DNA from: an uncultured Eubacteriales bacterium
GTDB lineage: Bacteria; Bacillota; Clostridia; Christensenellales; CAG-138
Assembly: GCA_902802575.1 (NCBI GenBank)
Contig: CADCMN010000016.1
Span: 1-53,175 of the forward strand
DNA: 53,175 nucleotides
Reading direction: 5' to 3'
A program made the position numbers and the translations under genes. Under the pieces are notes generated by a model, which was not told the DNA's origin, ran no database searches, and saw nothing but the letters and a program-made list of their open reading frames with translations. Every line of letters begins with the position of its first letter. Position 1 is the first letter of the stretch. Positions 1 to 7,716 of the stretch are shown one piece after another.

Positions 1-447
1 ACCGAGGTCTACAGCCGCATCACCGGCTACTACCGGCCCGTGCAGAACTGGAACGACGGCAAGGCCCAGGAGTTCAAGGATCGGAAGGTCTACAACATCG
101 GCCGGTCCGTGCTGACCCATGTGGGCCCCAAGCCCGAGGGCGCGCCCGCGGAGAAGCCCGTGTTCACGGCGCCGGCGGAGGTCCAGCCCGAGCCCGTGGA
201 GGAAGCGAAGGCGGACGCCACGATCCTGCTGTTCAAGACGCCCACCTGCCCCAACTGCAAGCTGGCCATGACGCTCCTCGACAAGGCGGGCGTGGCCTAC
301 ACGGCTCTGAACGCCAACGAGAACAAGGAGCTGGTGGCCCAGTACGGCGTGAAGCAGGCCCCCACGCTGGTGCTCTTGGAGAAGGATGGGTTCGCCTCCT
401 TCCGCGGCGTATCTGATATCAAGGGCTGGCTCATGGGGAAGAAATAG
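1..447 (+). CDS. nrdD: Anaerobic ribonucleoside-triphosphate reductase, C-terminal part with fused thioredoxin-like domain (5' end outside window)
   Basis: The frame is open from the first base and reads TEVYSRITGYYRPVQNWNDG, the usual end of class III (oxygen-sensitive, glycyl-radical) ribonucleotide reductase. That enzyme makes dNTPs from NTPs in the cytoplasm. The catalytic core and glycyl-radical loop lie upstream of the window. After a Pro/Glu/Ala-rich linker (about residues 43-75 of the visible 148) comes a thioredoxin/glutaredoxin-like fold with a CPNC redox motif and a cis-Pro loop (QAPTLV). Many NrdD proteins take electrons from formate; others use a redoxin. The built-in redoxin and the trxB gene 287 bp downstream suggest this one is thiol-driven. 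The GTG at 40 is an internal codon, not a start. Confidence 0.9.
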   Translation, partial: TEVYSRITGYYRPVQNWNDGKAQEFKDRKVYNIGRSVLTHVGPKPEGAPAEKPVFTAPAEVQPEPVEEAKADATILLFKTPTCPNCKLAMTLLDKAGVAYTALNANENKELVAQYGVKQAPTLVLLEKDGFASFRGVSDIKGWLMGKK

Positions 448-450
448 AGG

Positions 451-719
451 TATTGATTGAAAACAGTCCCCGCTTTTCTTGAAAGAAAAGCGGGGCAAAA
501 GAACTTTTATCTGGCAAAAGCTATATGCCAGTCTAAGCCTGAAATATTTCCTGACTTTTCTTTTTCGGTCCCTTTTTCTTTTCTTTCCAGGGGCAAAACA
601 CAGTCGAAACCTTCACTTTGCTCGGTTTCTCTTTGTTTTGCCCGTGCTCCGCCTCGCTGCATCTGCCACAGGCAGCGCTTGGCTTCGCACCCAAAAAGAA
701 AAAGGGACAAAATAATAAA
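451..719. repeat. Intergenic dispersed-repeat-like region with two inverted repeats
   Basis: There is no credible gene here. A 13-bp inverted repeat with almost no loop (468-480 against 483-495, arms CCCCGCTTTTCTT) lies just after the nrdD stop and could end transcription. A second, looser inverted repeat pairs the tract near 566-580 (GTCCCTTTTTCTTTT) with 692-708. Short reading frames cover this stretch on both strands but show no codon structure or recognisable protein. The layout resembles a dispersed intergenic palindrome family; similar hairpins recur at 1655-1690 and 12522-12548. Confidence 0.5.
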
Positions 720-733
720 CTGAGGTAAAACCC

Positions 734-1651
734 ATGTACGACATCATCGTCATCGGCGGCGGCCCCGCGGGCATGACCGCGGCGCTCTACGCCCTTCGGA
801 ACGGCAAATCCGTGCTGGTGCTGGAAAAGCACGGCTTCGGGGGCCAGATCACCTACTCTCCCAAGGTGGAGAACTACCCCGGCACCATCCAGATGAGCGG
901 CAACGAGTTCGCCGACAAGATGCTGGAGCAGATTTTGGCCCTGGGCGCGGAGGTGGAGCTGGAAAAGGCCGTGGCCGTGGAGGAGGAAAGCGGCCATAAG
1001 CTGGTGAAGACCGAGGAGGGGAACACCTTTGAGGCCATGGCCGTCATCCTCGCCACGGGTGTGAAGCACCGGATGCTGGGCCTTCCCGGGGAGAACGAGC
1101 TGGTGGGCAACGGCATCTCCTTCTGCGCCGTGTGCGACGGCGACTTCTTCTCCGGTCAGACCGTCTGCGTGGCGGGCGGCGGCAACTCCGCGCTGCAGGA
1201 GGCGATCCTGCTGGCGGAGAAGTGCAAGGAGGTCATCATCCTCCAGGATCTGCCGGAGCTCACGGGCGAAGCGACCCTGCAAACCATACTCAAACACCGG
1301 GCCAACGTGACCATCGAGACCAACCGGAAGATCGTGGGCGTCCAGGCCGGCGACGACGGCCTCACCGGCGTCACCGTGGAGGATCGGCTCACCGGGTGGC
1401 AGCGGACCATCCCCGCCGAGGGCCTGTTCATCGCCATCGGCCTGATCCCCGAGAACGGACCCTTCGCAGACCTGGCCGACCTCAACAGCTACGGCTATTT
1501 CGCCTCCGGCGAGGACTGCCTGACGAAGACCCCCGGCGTGTACGTGGCCGGGGACTGCCGCAGCAAATCCATCCGCCAGCTCACCACCGCCTGCGCCGAC
1601 GGCGCCGTGGCCGCCCTGGCCGCCTGCCGGTATGTGAACGAACGAAAGTAA
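734..1651 (+). CDS. trxB: Thioredoxin reductase-type flavoprotein, NADPH motif atypical
   Basis: This 305-residue protein has the length and layout of low-molecular-weight thioredoxin reductase. It has an N-terminal FAD-binding GGGPAG (residues 8-13), the redox-active CAVC (131-134), a second Rossmann motif GGGNSA near 148-153 and a C-terminal ATG/AGD FAD signature (YVAGDC). It reduces thioredoxin-like disulfides, and the redoxin domain fused to the upstream NrdD is the obvious partner. The HRRxxxR motif that grips the NADPH phosphate in standard enzymes is missing; the equivalent stretch reads ILQDLPELTG. The electron donor may therefore not be NADPH, as in the ferredoxin-dependent clostridial relatives. 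A Shine-Dalgarno TGAGGT precedes the ATG. Confidence 0.93.
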   Translation: MYDIIVIGGGPAGMTAALYALRNGKSVLVLEKHGFGGQITYSPKVENYPGTIQMSGNEFADKMLEQILALGAEVELEKAVAVEEESGHKLVKTEEGNTFEAMAVILATGVKHRMLGLPGENELVGNGISFCAVCDGDFFSGQTVCVAGGGNSALQEAILLAEKCKEVIILQDLPELTGEATLQTILKHRANVTIETNRKIVGVQAGDDGLTGVTVEDRLTGWQRTIPAEGLFIAIGLIPENGPFADLADLNSYGYFASGEDCLTKTPGVYVAGDCRSKSIRQLTTACADGAVAALAACRYVNERK

Positions 1652-1654
1652 ACG

Positions 1655-1690
1655 GTTCCTTTTGCTCTTCGGTGAAGAGAAGAAGGAACA
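1655..1690. repeat. Imperfect inverted repeat after trxB
   Basis: GTTCCTTTTGCTCTTC and its near-complement GAAGAGAAGAAGGAAC (14 of 16 positions pair) lie just after the trxB stop. It could fold in RNA or be a decayed member of the palindrome family seen before trxB. Confidence 0.4.
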
Positions 1691-1714
1691 GAAAAAGACA
1701 AGCGTAAGAACACA

Positions 1715-1746
1715 AAGAGGGCTATGTGCAAAAGCATAGCCCTCTT
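1715..1746. terminator. Bidirectional terminator between convergent trxB and tcdA
   Basis: A perfect 12-bp stem (AAGAGGGCTATG paired with CATAGCCCTCTT) with an 8-nt loop lies between two genes that point at each other. A- and T-rich flanks on both sides suit termination in either direction. Confidence 0.75.
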
Positions 1747-1766
1747 GTATGCTCTTTGACTTTGGT

Positions 1767-2474
1767 TCATTCCTTTATCAGATCCTTAATGACTTCCCCC
1801 GCGATGATGAGCCCTGCCACCGAGGGCACGAAGGCCACGCTGCCCGGGGTGGCCCGGCGGTGGGTGTCCTCGTCCGCAGGGGCGGGGGAGAGGGCCGGTT
1901 CCGTGGAGTAGACCACCTTCACGTGCTCGACGCCCCGCTTCCTGAGTTCCCGGCGCATGACCCGGGCCAGGGGGCACACGGAGGTCTCGGAGATGTCCGC
2001 CACCCGGAAGGCCGTGGGGTCCAGCTTGTTTCCCGCGCCCATGGAGGAGATCACGGCTGTCCCCGCCGCCTTGGCCGCCTCGATGAGCTGGAGCTTGCCG
2101 GCCACGGTGTCGATGGCGTCCACCACGTAATCATATTGGCTGAAATCAAATTGATCCGCCGTTTCGGGGAGATAGAAGACGGGCCAGGTCCGCACCGCGC
2201 AGTCGGGGTTGACGCTCAGGACCCTTGCCTTGGCCGCGTCCACCTTCAGCATGCCCAGGGTGTTCCGGGTGGCGATGATCTGCCGGTTCAGGTTGGACAG
2301 GACCACCCGGTCGCTGTCGATCAAATCCAGAGCTCCTATGCCGCTTCGGGCCAGGGCCTCCACCACATATCCGCCCACGCCGCCGACGCCGAACACGGCC
2401 ACCCGCGCACGGGCGAGCCGCGCCATGGCTTCCTCCCCCAGCAGCATCCGGGTCCTCGAAAACATATCCTCCAT
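1767..2474 (-). CDS. tcdA: tRNA threonylcarbamoyladenosine dehydratase (TcdA/YgdL family, ThiF fold)
   Basis: The 235-residue protein has the E1-like ATP-binding motif GVGGVGG (about residues 29-35), the D-x-D-x-V-x-x-SNLNRQ signature that contacts ATP, and the C-terminal RRATPGSVAFVPSVAGL block typical of TcdA. TcdA cyclises threonylcarbamoyladenosine at position 37 of ANN-decoding tRNAs to its cyclic form, using ATP. It is the third gene of a leftward operon (HD protein, XdhC-like, tcdA), with only 3 bp from the XdhC-like stop. It could be mistaken for MoeB/ThiF, but it lacks the zinc-binding CxxC pairs of those enzymes, and no thi or moa genes are near. Confidence 0.9.
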   Translation of the reverse strand: MEDMFSRTRMLLGEEAMARLARARVAVFGVGGVGGYVVEALARSGIGALDLIDSDRVVLSNLNRQIIATRNTLGMLKVDAAKARVLSVNPDCAVRTWPVFYLPETADQFDFSQYDYVVDAIDTVAGKLQLIEAAKAAGTAVISSMGAGNKLDPTAFRVADISETSVCPLARVMRRELRKRGVEHVKVVYSTEPALSPAPADEDTHRRATPGSVAFVPSVAGLIIAGEVIKDLIKE

Positions 2475-2477
2475 AGG

Positions 2478-3395
2478 TTACGCCTCCCGAACGGGCAGAT
2501 CCTCGATCAGCACGTCCATGGTGCCCCCGCAGACCATGCCCTCCAGAGCCGCCACGTCGCCGGTCATATCCACGGTGACCACCTGGCTTCGGCCCGTGCC
2601 CATGAGCCGCCGGGCCGCCAAAATGGCCTGGTTCTCCCCGCAGCCGCCGCCGATGGTCCCGGCGCTGTTGCCCAGCTTGTCCGCGCCCATGAGGGCCCCG
2701 CCCTTCACCGGCGTGGAGCCCTTGGCGGAGAGCACCAGCAGCAATGCGGCGGGCCGACTGTCGTCGCTGAGGAAGCGCAGGGCGTCCAGGTCCGTGTTCT
2801 GCTGGGGCAAAAGACCCTCCCCAACGGGCAAAGCGTGGCGGACGGCGATAAGCTCCGCCAGGATGGACACGGCGATCTCCGCCGGGGTCACCGCCCCGAT
2901 AGAAAGGCCGATGGGCGCGTGGACCCGCGCGAGGCGCGCCTGGTCATATCCCTCTTCCGCCAGCAGCCCGAACAGCCCCTTCACCCGGCGGCGGGAGCCG
3001 ATCATGCCCAGGTACCGGGGTTCGTTCCCTCGGAGCAGATATTTCATGCAGGTCACGTCGTCCTTGTGGCCCCGGGTCAGCACGCACACAAAGTCCCCCG
3101 CGCCGATGTTCAGCCGGGGCAGGGCGGCTTCAAAGCTGTCGCAAAGGACCTCTTTGGCCTCGGGGAACCGGGCGTAGCTGGCGAAGGCGGGCCGATCGTC
3201 CGCCACCGTCACGGCAAAGCCCACCCGTATCGCCGCCTCATAGAGGGCCAGCGACACGTGGCCGCCGCCCAGCAGAACGAGACGCTCCGGGGGCAGGAAC
3301 CGGCGAACGATCCGCTGCCCGTTCACCTGGCGGACCAGGTCCGCCTCCCGGCCGGCCGTCACCGCGTCGAAAATCTCCTGAAATTCTTTACGCAT
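2478..3395 (-). CDS. XdhC/CoxI-family molybdoenzyme maturation factor with Rossmann domain first
   Basis: This family inserts or sulfurates the molybdenum cofactor of xanthine dehydrogenase and aldehyde oxidase-type enzymes. The 305-residue protein starts with a Rossmann domain (LVLLGGGHVSLALYEAA, about residues 39-55; LTRGHKDD near 107) and ends with the XdhC_CoxI domain (AKGSTPVKGGALM, then AGTIGGGCGE). The more familiar XdhC proteins carry these two domains in the opposite order. No molybdenum hydroxylase gene is in the window. The gene overlaps the upstream HD gene by 8 bp and is followed after 3 bp by tcdA, so the three are co-transcribed. Confidence 0.85.
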   Translation of the reverse strand: MRKEFQEIFDAVTAGREADLVRQVNGQRIVRRFLPPERLVLLGGGHVSLALYEAAIRVGFAVTVADDRPAFASYARFPEAKEVLCDSFEAALPRLNIGAGDFVCVLTRGHKDDVTCMKYLLRGNEPRYLGMIGSRRRVKGLFGLLAEEGYDQARLARVHAPIGLSIGAVTPAEIAVSILAELIAVRHALPVGEGLLPQQNTDLDALRFLSDDSRPAALLLVLSAKGSTPVKGGALMGADKLGNSAGTIGGGCGENQAILAARRLMGTGRSQVVTVDMTGDVAALEGMVCGGTMDVLIEDLPVREA

Positions 3396-3957
3396 CCTGC
3401 TGTGCCTCGTACCATTTCATGGCGTCCAGGGTGTCGGACAGGAGCTGCTCGAGAGGCCAGCCCAGCATATCCGCGCCCTTCTCGATCACGTCCCGGGAGC
3501 AGCCGGCGGCGAAGTTCAACGTCTTATACTTCTTCTTCAGGGACTTCAAACTCACCTCGCCCACCTTCTTATTGGGGTGGATCAGGGCCACGGCCCCGAT
3601 GAGGCCGGTGAGCTCGTCCGTGGCGTAGAGGACCTTTTCCATCTCGTGCTCCGGCTTCACGTCGTTTCGGTGGCCGTAGCCGTGGCTCACAACGGCCCGG
3701 ATGAGCCGGGGATCCAGATCCTGGACCTCCATGATCTCCCTGGTCTTCTCGCAGTGCTGCTCGGGCCACTTCTCGTAATCAAGATCGTGCAGCAGCCCCA
3801 CCAGCTTCCAGAAATCCTTCTCCGTGCCGTAGCCCAGCTTGTCGGCGTACCAGCCCATGACCGCCTCCACGGTCTGGCCGTGCTGCAGATGGAAGGGCTC
3901 CTGATTGTATTTCGTGAGCAGGTCCCAGGCCTCCGCCCGGGTGATCTCTCTTGCCAT
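3388..3957 (-). CDS. HD-domain phosphohydrolase-like protein
   Basis: The 189-residue protein has an HD core: H in HLQHGQTVEA, the HD pair in GLLHDLDYEKW, and later H and D residues (VVSHGYGHRND, YATDEL). Such metal-dependent hydrolases act on phosphomonoesters or phosphodiesters, often nucleotides. The substrate cannot be told from sequence. I place the start at 3957, where AAAGGTG lies about 10 bp upstream; an in-frame ATG at 3978 has no ribosome site. It is first in the operon with the XdhC-like gene and tcdA, and divergent from the protease-pseudokinase gene. Confidence 0.8.
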   Translation of the reverse strand: MAREITRAEAWDLLTKYNQEPFHLQHGQTVEAVMGWYADKLGYGTEKDFWKLVGLLHDLDYEKWPEQHCEKTREIMEVQDLDPRLIRAVVSHGYGHRNDVKPEHEMEKVLYATDELTGLIGAVALIHPNKKVGEVSLKSLKKKYKTLNFAAGCSRDVIEKGADMLGWPLEQLLSDTLDAMKWYEAQQDA

Positions 3958-4038
3958 GTTTCGTCCACACCTTTCCATACGTTTATTGCCTATTATAGGA
4001 AGAAAAGGGGGCGGCTGTCAATTCTGAAAACAAACTGC

Positions 4039-4064
4039 AGGTGTTACATATCATTGTAACACCT
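4039..4064. promoter_or_regulatory. Operator-like palindrome in the divergent intergenic region
   Basis: Two perfect 10-bp arms, AGGTGTTACA and TGTAACACCT, flank a 6-nt centre. It lies 34 bp upstream of the -35 box for the rightward gene and between two divergent genes, so a regulator could control either. No cognate regulator is recognisable nearby. Confidence 0.5.
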
Positions 4065-4097
4065 ACACTTGTATATAACGAGTTAAGCTTTACACGG

Positions 4098-4126
4098 TTG
4101 AAATCTGTTTTTTTCAATGATATAAT
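4098..4126 (+). promoter_or_regulatory. Sigma-A-type promoter of the protease-pseudokinase gene
   Basis: TTGAAA at 4098 and a perfect TATAAT at 4121 are spaced by 17 bp, 31 bp before the ATG, with AGGAG at 4144-4148. Confidence 0.75.
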
Positions 4127-4156
4127 GCTTTTGATTCTTCTGCAGGAGTAGCCATT

Positions 4157-6796
4157 ATGAGGAAACTGTTATCCGTTGCTTTAGCCCTATGTTTCATCTT
4201 TATTGCTGCCTCCTCAGCACTTGCTGACAGCATTCCGGAAGAAGTCCTTTCTCAGATTGATAAAGTATTCTATGTCGAAACACAAGACAGGAAGAGCATC
4301 GCTTCCGGGACGGCATTCCTGATAGCGAACAATGATGACGGCAGCTTTCTGTTGACAAACAATCATGTCGTGGAACTGAATTTGGATAATGTGGTGGTTT
4401 GGACCGGGAATGGGCAAATTACGCAAGCTAATGTTGTCGCCAAAGATAAACGCTTTGATTTAGCGGTTTTAAAAACGACTGCTACTATACATGAAAAGCC
4501 CGTTGTTTTTTCCACGGATGTTACACGCGGTTCGGCTGTATATGCGGTTGGTTTTCCGGGTGATGCCGAGTATCTTTCGGATTTTGCACTTCGCACATCT
4601 CAAGATGCAACTATTACCGATGGTGTTATTAGCGCAATAAGAACAGCACAGATCGTATCTGGCGGTCCGTCTGTTGGCATTATTCAAACAAACGCGAGCA
4701 TCAACCACGGCAATTCCGGCGGCCCGTTATTTGATCAGAATGGGTTTGTGGTAGGTGTTAACACATATGGTGTTTCATCAGGCATATTTGGTGCAATCAG
4801 TTCCGTTTCTGTTTTGGAGTTTTTAAAGGAGAATGACCTGTTAGGCATAGTCTCCTTGAACAATGTCACTAATCAAAGCGCAAATAGTAGTTCAGAGAAA
4901 ACGATCTGGTTTGTTTGGCCGTTTGTTGCGCTTGGTATTATTATCATGACCGCTATATCGATACTTGTTATAGCGCTGAAGGGCAAAGGGAAACGGGCAG
5001 GAAAGAAAAAAGCGGAAATGCCGCTGTTCGAATACGTATCCATGCTTTCAGAACCTTTATCTGATGCCGATATCGTAACGATGCTAATGCCCGTAGCCAA
5101 AGAACTGAGGGAGAAGCATGCTGAAGGGTTAGTCCATGCAGGTATTTCCCCACATTCGATCATCGCCTCAAAAAAAGGCTGTCGCATAGATCCAAAGTAT
5201 CGTCAAGGCGCCTTTGTCGCGAGCGAGTTTGTCGCCCCCGAACAGCAAAGCGGAAAAGGTGCCAGCGTAAAGACCGACATTTATTCGTTCTGCCGCTTGT
5301 TAGAGCACATGCGCAGAGCGGGTGTTAAGGATACATCTTTGTTGGATAGTGAAGAGCCCATAGATAACACATTCTCAGTAACACCTAAATATGAAAGCGT
5401 ATTGTCAGAAGTAATACATAAGGGGACAAGTGAAGCCGCTGAGGACCGTTTTTCCAGCATGCAGGATATAATTTATACTCTGGCAGGTCTGAATACATCC
5501 TCTCTGTCTCCAACAGCGTTAGCCCCGTTCTCCGGGAAAAATAGCAGGCCTTCTTCTCCTCAAAGGAAGACAAAGATTTGGATCCCGATAGCCGTTGGTT
5601 CATCCTTGCTTATTCTTTCTTTTGTTGCGAATCAGATTATCGTTGAGTGCAAACTGAGCAAAGCCGCTGATGCACAGGACTATGACTCCATAGAAAATCT
5701 ATATCCCAACTATTATTTTCCAGGTCAAAAAATCAAGAAATACCTGGAGTTTTATTCTGCTGGACTGGATTTATCTTCAGGTAATTATACTGATGCATAT
5801 CTGCGCTTTAAAGCATTGGGAGATTTTCATGATTCAGTAAACCTGGCAAAAGAAAGTCGATATCTGTATGCAAAGGAGTTGCTTTCCTATGGAAAGTACG
5901 AGGATGCACAATCGATTTTTGTTGAACTGATCGATTATCAAGATTCAAAGGTATTGTCGAAAGAATGTGATTATCAAAAAGCTATTTCCCTTGCTGAAAA
6001 TGGGGATTATGAAGCTGCCATCCAAATGTTTACATCATTAGGAGATTACAAGGATTCTGCTGAATTGGTTTACGAGACGAAAGCAGATCGAGGATTGTCA
6101 TATCTTGATGCGAAACAGTATGAAAAGGCATTAGCAGAGTTTACAGCATTGAAAGAAGATGGTTGGGCAGATGCATCCGAAGGAATCAATCTTACGTATT
6201 ATGTGTGGGGAAACGAGTTAGCTAAAGAACAAAAATATGTAGCTGCCTATGATAAGCTATTGTACTGTAAAGATTATAAGGATACTGCTCAAATACTTAA
6301 CAAGCTGAAAGATAAAATATATAAGCAAGCGCGATCGTTGTATTCTACTAAAGCTTATAGCAATGCCGAGGCGCTCTTTAAGAAAGTTGGAACAAATTAT
6401 TCACGAGCCAACGATTATTTGTTATTGATAAAAGCACATACAAAACCAGATGCCCTTACGCCAAAAGAGAAACAAAAGCTTTTTTCCATCCTATCTTTTC
6501 AGGATGCTAAAACTCTAATCATGAGCACACAAGATATTGCAAGATCATTCCTTGCCGGAACATGGCGGGGGTCGGGTTATTATTTCACAATGAAAAGCGA
6601 TGGCCGCACGAATTATAATCTTCCGCATTTCGATTATGGGGATTATTACAGAATACAAAACGGAAAGTATCTTCGGTATTACGGCAAGACTCCAAACACT
6701 ACAAAGACATTATTCACAATTAGTATAATTGATAAAAACACTATCTCGATTCTGTGTGCGCAGAACGGCAGGACATATACACTGAAAAGGGATTGA
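4157..6796 (+). CDS. Secreted trypsin-like protease fused to a kinase-like C-lobe, two membrane helices and TPR-like repeats
   Basis: The 879-residue protein begins with a signal peptide (about 1-24). An HtrA/trypsin-like domain follows with a full triad: H70 in TNNHVV, D101 in RFDLAVL and S187 in GNSGGP. A membrane helix spans about 248-275. Residues 288-445 resemble the C-lobe of a Ser/Thr kinase: LVHAGISPHSII replaces the HRD loop, and FVAPEQ and TDIYSF match the APE and DxYS regions. There is no N-lobe and no glycine loop, so this is a pseudokinase at best. A second helix (about 473-495) leads to repeats of the GDYxxAxxxFxxLxDYKDS type and a short C-terminal domain starting GTWRGSGYY. The gene is much more AT-rich than its neighbours, which suggests transfer. 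It is probably an envelope sensor or quality-control protein; the target is unknown. Confidence 0.8.
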   Translation: MRKLLSVALALCFIFIAASSALADSIPEEVLSQIDKVFYVETQDRKSIASGTAFLIANNDDGSFLLTNNHVVELNLDNVVVWTGNGQITQANVVAKDKRFDLAVLKTTATIHEKPVVFSTDVTRGSAVYAVGFPGDAEYLSDFALRTSQDATITDGVISAIRTAQIVSGGPSVGIIQTNASINHGNSGGPLFDQNGFVVGVNTYGVSSGIFGAISSVSVLEFLKENDLLGIVSLNNVTNQSANSSSEKTIWFVWPFVALGIIIMTAISILVIALKGKGKRAGKKKAEMPLFEYVSMLSEPLSDADIVTMLMPVAKELREKHAEGLVHAGISPHSIIASKKGCRIDPKYRQGAFVASEFVAPEQQSGKGASVKTDIYSFCRLLEHMRRAGVKDTSLLDSEEPIDNTFSVTPKYESVLSEVIHKGTSEAAEDRFSSMQDIIYTLAGLNTSSLSPTALAPFSGKNSRPSSPQRKTKIWIPIAVGSSLLILSFVANQIIVECKLSKAADAQDYDSIENLYPNYYFPGQKIKKYLEFYSAGLDLSSGNYTDAYLRFKALGDFHDSVNLAKESRYLYAKELLSYGKYEDAQSIFVELIDYQDSKVLSKECDYQKAISLAENGDYEAAIQMFTSLGDYKDSAELVYETKADRGLSYLDAKQYEKALAEFTALKEDGWADASEGINLTYYVWGNELAKEQKYVAAYDKLLYCKDYKDTAQILNKLKDKIYKQARSLYSTKAYSNAEALFKKVGTNYSRANDYLLLIKAHTKPDALTPKEKQKLFSILSFQDAKTLIMSTQDIARSFLAGTWRGSGYYFTMKSDGRTNYNLPHFDYGDYYRIQNGKYLRYYGKTPNTTKTLFTISIIDKNTISILCAQNGRTYTLKRD

Positions 6797-6837
6797 CGAC
6801 GGTTGCCTGGAGGAGACTCGTAAACTTCTATGTTGAC

Positions 6838-6871
6838 AAAAGGTCTGATTTGATGAAATCAGACCTTTTTT
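6838..6871 (+). terminator. Rho-independent terminator of the protease-pseudokinase gene
   Basis: A 14-bp stem (AAAAGGTCTGATTT with AAATCAGACCTTTT) around a GATG loop is followed by further T residues, 41 bp after the stop codon. Confidence 0.85.
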
Positions 6872-6895
6872 GATTTACCCCTTGATAAACCGCGA

Positions 6896-7109
6896 CATGC
6901 GCGCGTGATTACAAGAACGCAAATCGTTCTTGCAACACCTTGCAGGCCAGGTCGCAATCACAGATTGCTCCCCGCTCTGCTACAAACGTGCCACCGGCAC
7001 GTTTGCTTAACACATCGCGTGCTCGGTACGCCGTAGGCGTATAGGCGGGACCTGGAAGCCCCGCCGCAGCGGACCCTGACAGTTGAAAAACGCAGTTTTT
7101 CAACTGTCA
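6896..7109. repeat. Intergenic composite of nested palindromes
   Basis: About 210 bp without a gene holds three strong inverted repeats: 6912-6932 (8-bp arms CAAGAACG), 6983-7005 (10-bp arms CAAACGTGCC, 3-nt loop) and 7077-7109 (15-bp arms starting TGACAGTTG, 3-nt loop). The last abuts the stop of the leftward cotF pseudogene and would act as its terminator. The set looks like a dispersed intergenic element. Confidence 0.55.
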
Positions 7110-7573
7110 AGCACACATGCCGTGAGCGGCCATGTAGTCGTAGAGCATCTGGCCGTGCTCCTGTTCCTCCTTCTGGATGTGATTCAGGGCCGACCGGGCG
7201 CCGGCGTCGGTGAACTCGAAGATGCAGGTGTCGTACACGCTGGACACGTGCTTCTCCGTGTCCAAGGCGTCCTTCAGCAGGTATTCGTCGTTCTTGCTGT
7301 GGGATTCTTGCTGTGGGATTTTTCCGCGGGCTGGCCGCTGCCGGGCTGGCTGTTCTGCTGGCTCTGGCTCCTGGACATCATGGGCACCGTGCCCTCCATC
7401 AGGCTGTTGATGGTCTTCAGGTGTTCCTCCTCCTTGGACCGGATGGTCAAAAACAGATCCGCCAGGGCCTGGTCCTCGGCCTTCTGGGCGTACTGGCCGT
7501 ACTTCTCGATGCAGATCTCCTCCGAAGTCTTGAGGTCCTGCAGCAGCATGGATTCCTTTTGCGTCAGTTTCAT
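7107..7573 (-). pseudogene. CotF-like spore coat protein, frameshifted by a 14-bp tandem duplication
   Basis: Read leftward from 7573, the first frame gives MKLTQKESMLLQDLKTSEEI and continues to QPAEKSHSK. The second frame then resumes at NDEYLLKDALDTEKHVSSVY and runs to GMCA at 7107. Together they form a typical CotF/ferritin-like coat protein of about 150 residues, with a spacer rich in Gln, Ser and Pro. The break lies where TTCTTGCTGTGGGA occurs twice in tandem (7293-7320 on the plus strand). Removing one 14-bp copy restores the frame through SHSKNDEYLL. As written, translation runs out of frame and stops early. It may be a mutation, reversible slippage or an assembly error. Start 7573 is chosen because GAGGTG lies 9 bp upstream. 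Confidence 0.85.
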
Positions 7574-7660
7574 TGTTTTCATCACCTCGCCCATAGGATG
7601 ACCCGGTGCGCCGCCCGCCATGCGGCGAGGACAAAGTCTCTCCTTTTTTGCGCTTTTCTC

Positions 7661-7689
7661 TTGCAATCCGCGCCCCGCTGTCGTATACT
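7661..7689 (+). promoter_or_regulatory. Promoter of azlCD
   Basis: TTGCAA at 7661 and TATACT at 7684 are 17 bp apart and 28 bp before the azlC ATG. Confidence 0.65.
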
Positions 7690-7716
7690 GTCCCATATTT
7701 TCACGGGAGGCGCATC

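Noticed and set aside
457..723. Short overlapping frames between nrdD and trxB
   Set aside because: They fall within inverted repeats and do not resemble proteins.
1749..3602. A 617-codon open frame on the plus strand
   Set aside because: It lies opposite tcdA and the XdhC-like gene, both with clear homology. The translation is His/Gly/Pro-rich, as expected for an antisense frame in GC-rich DNA.
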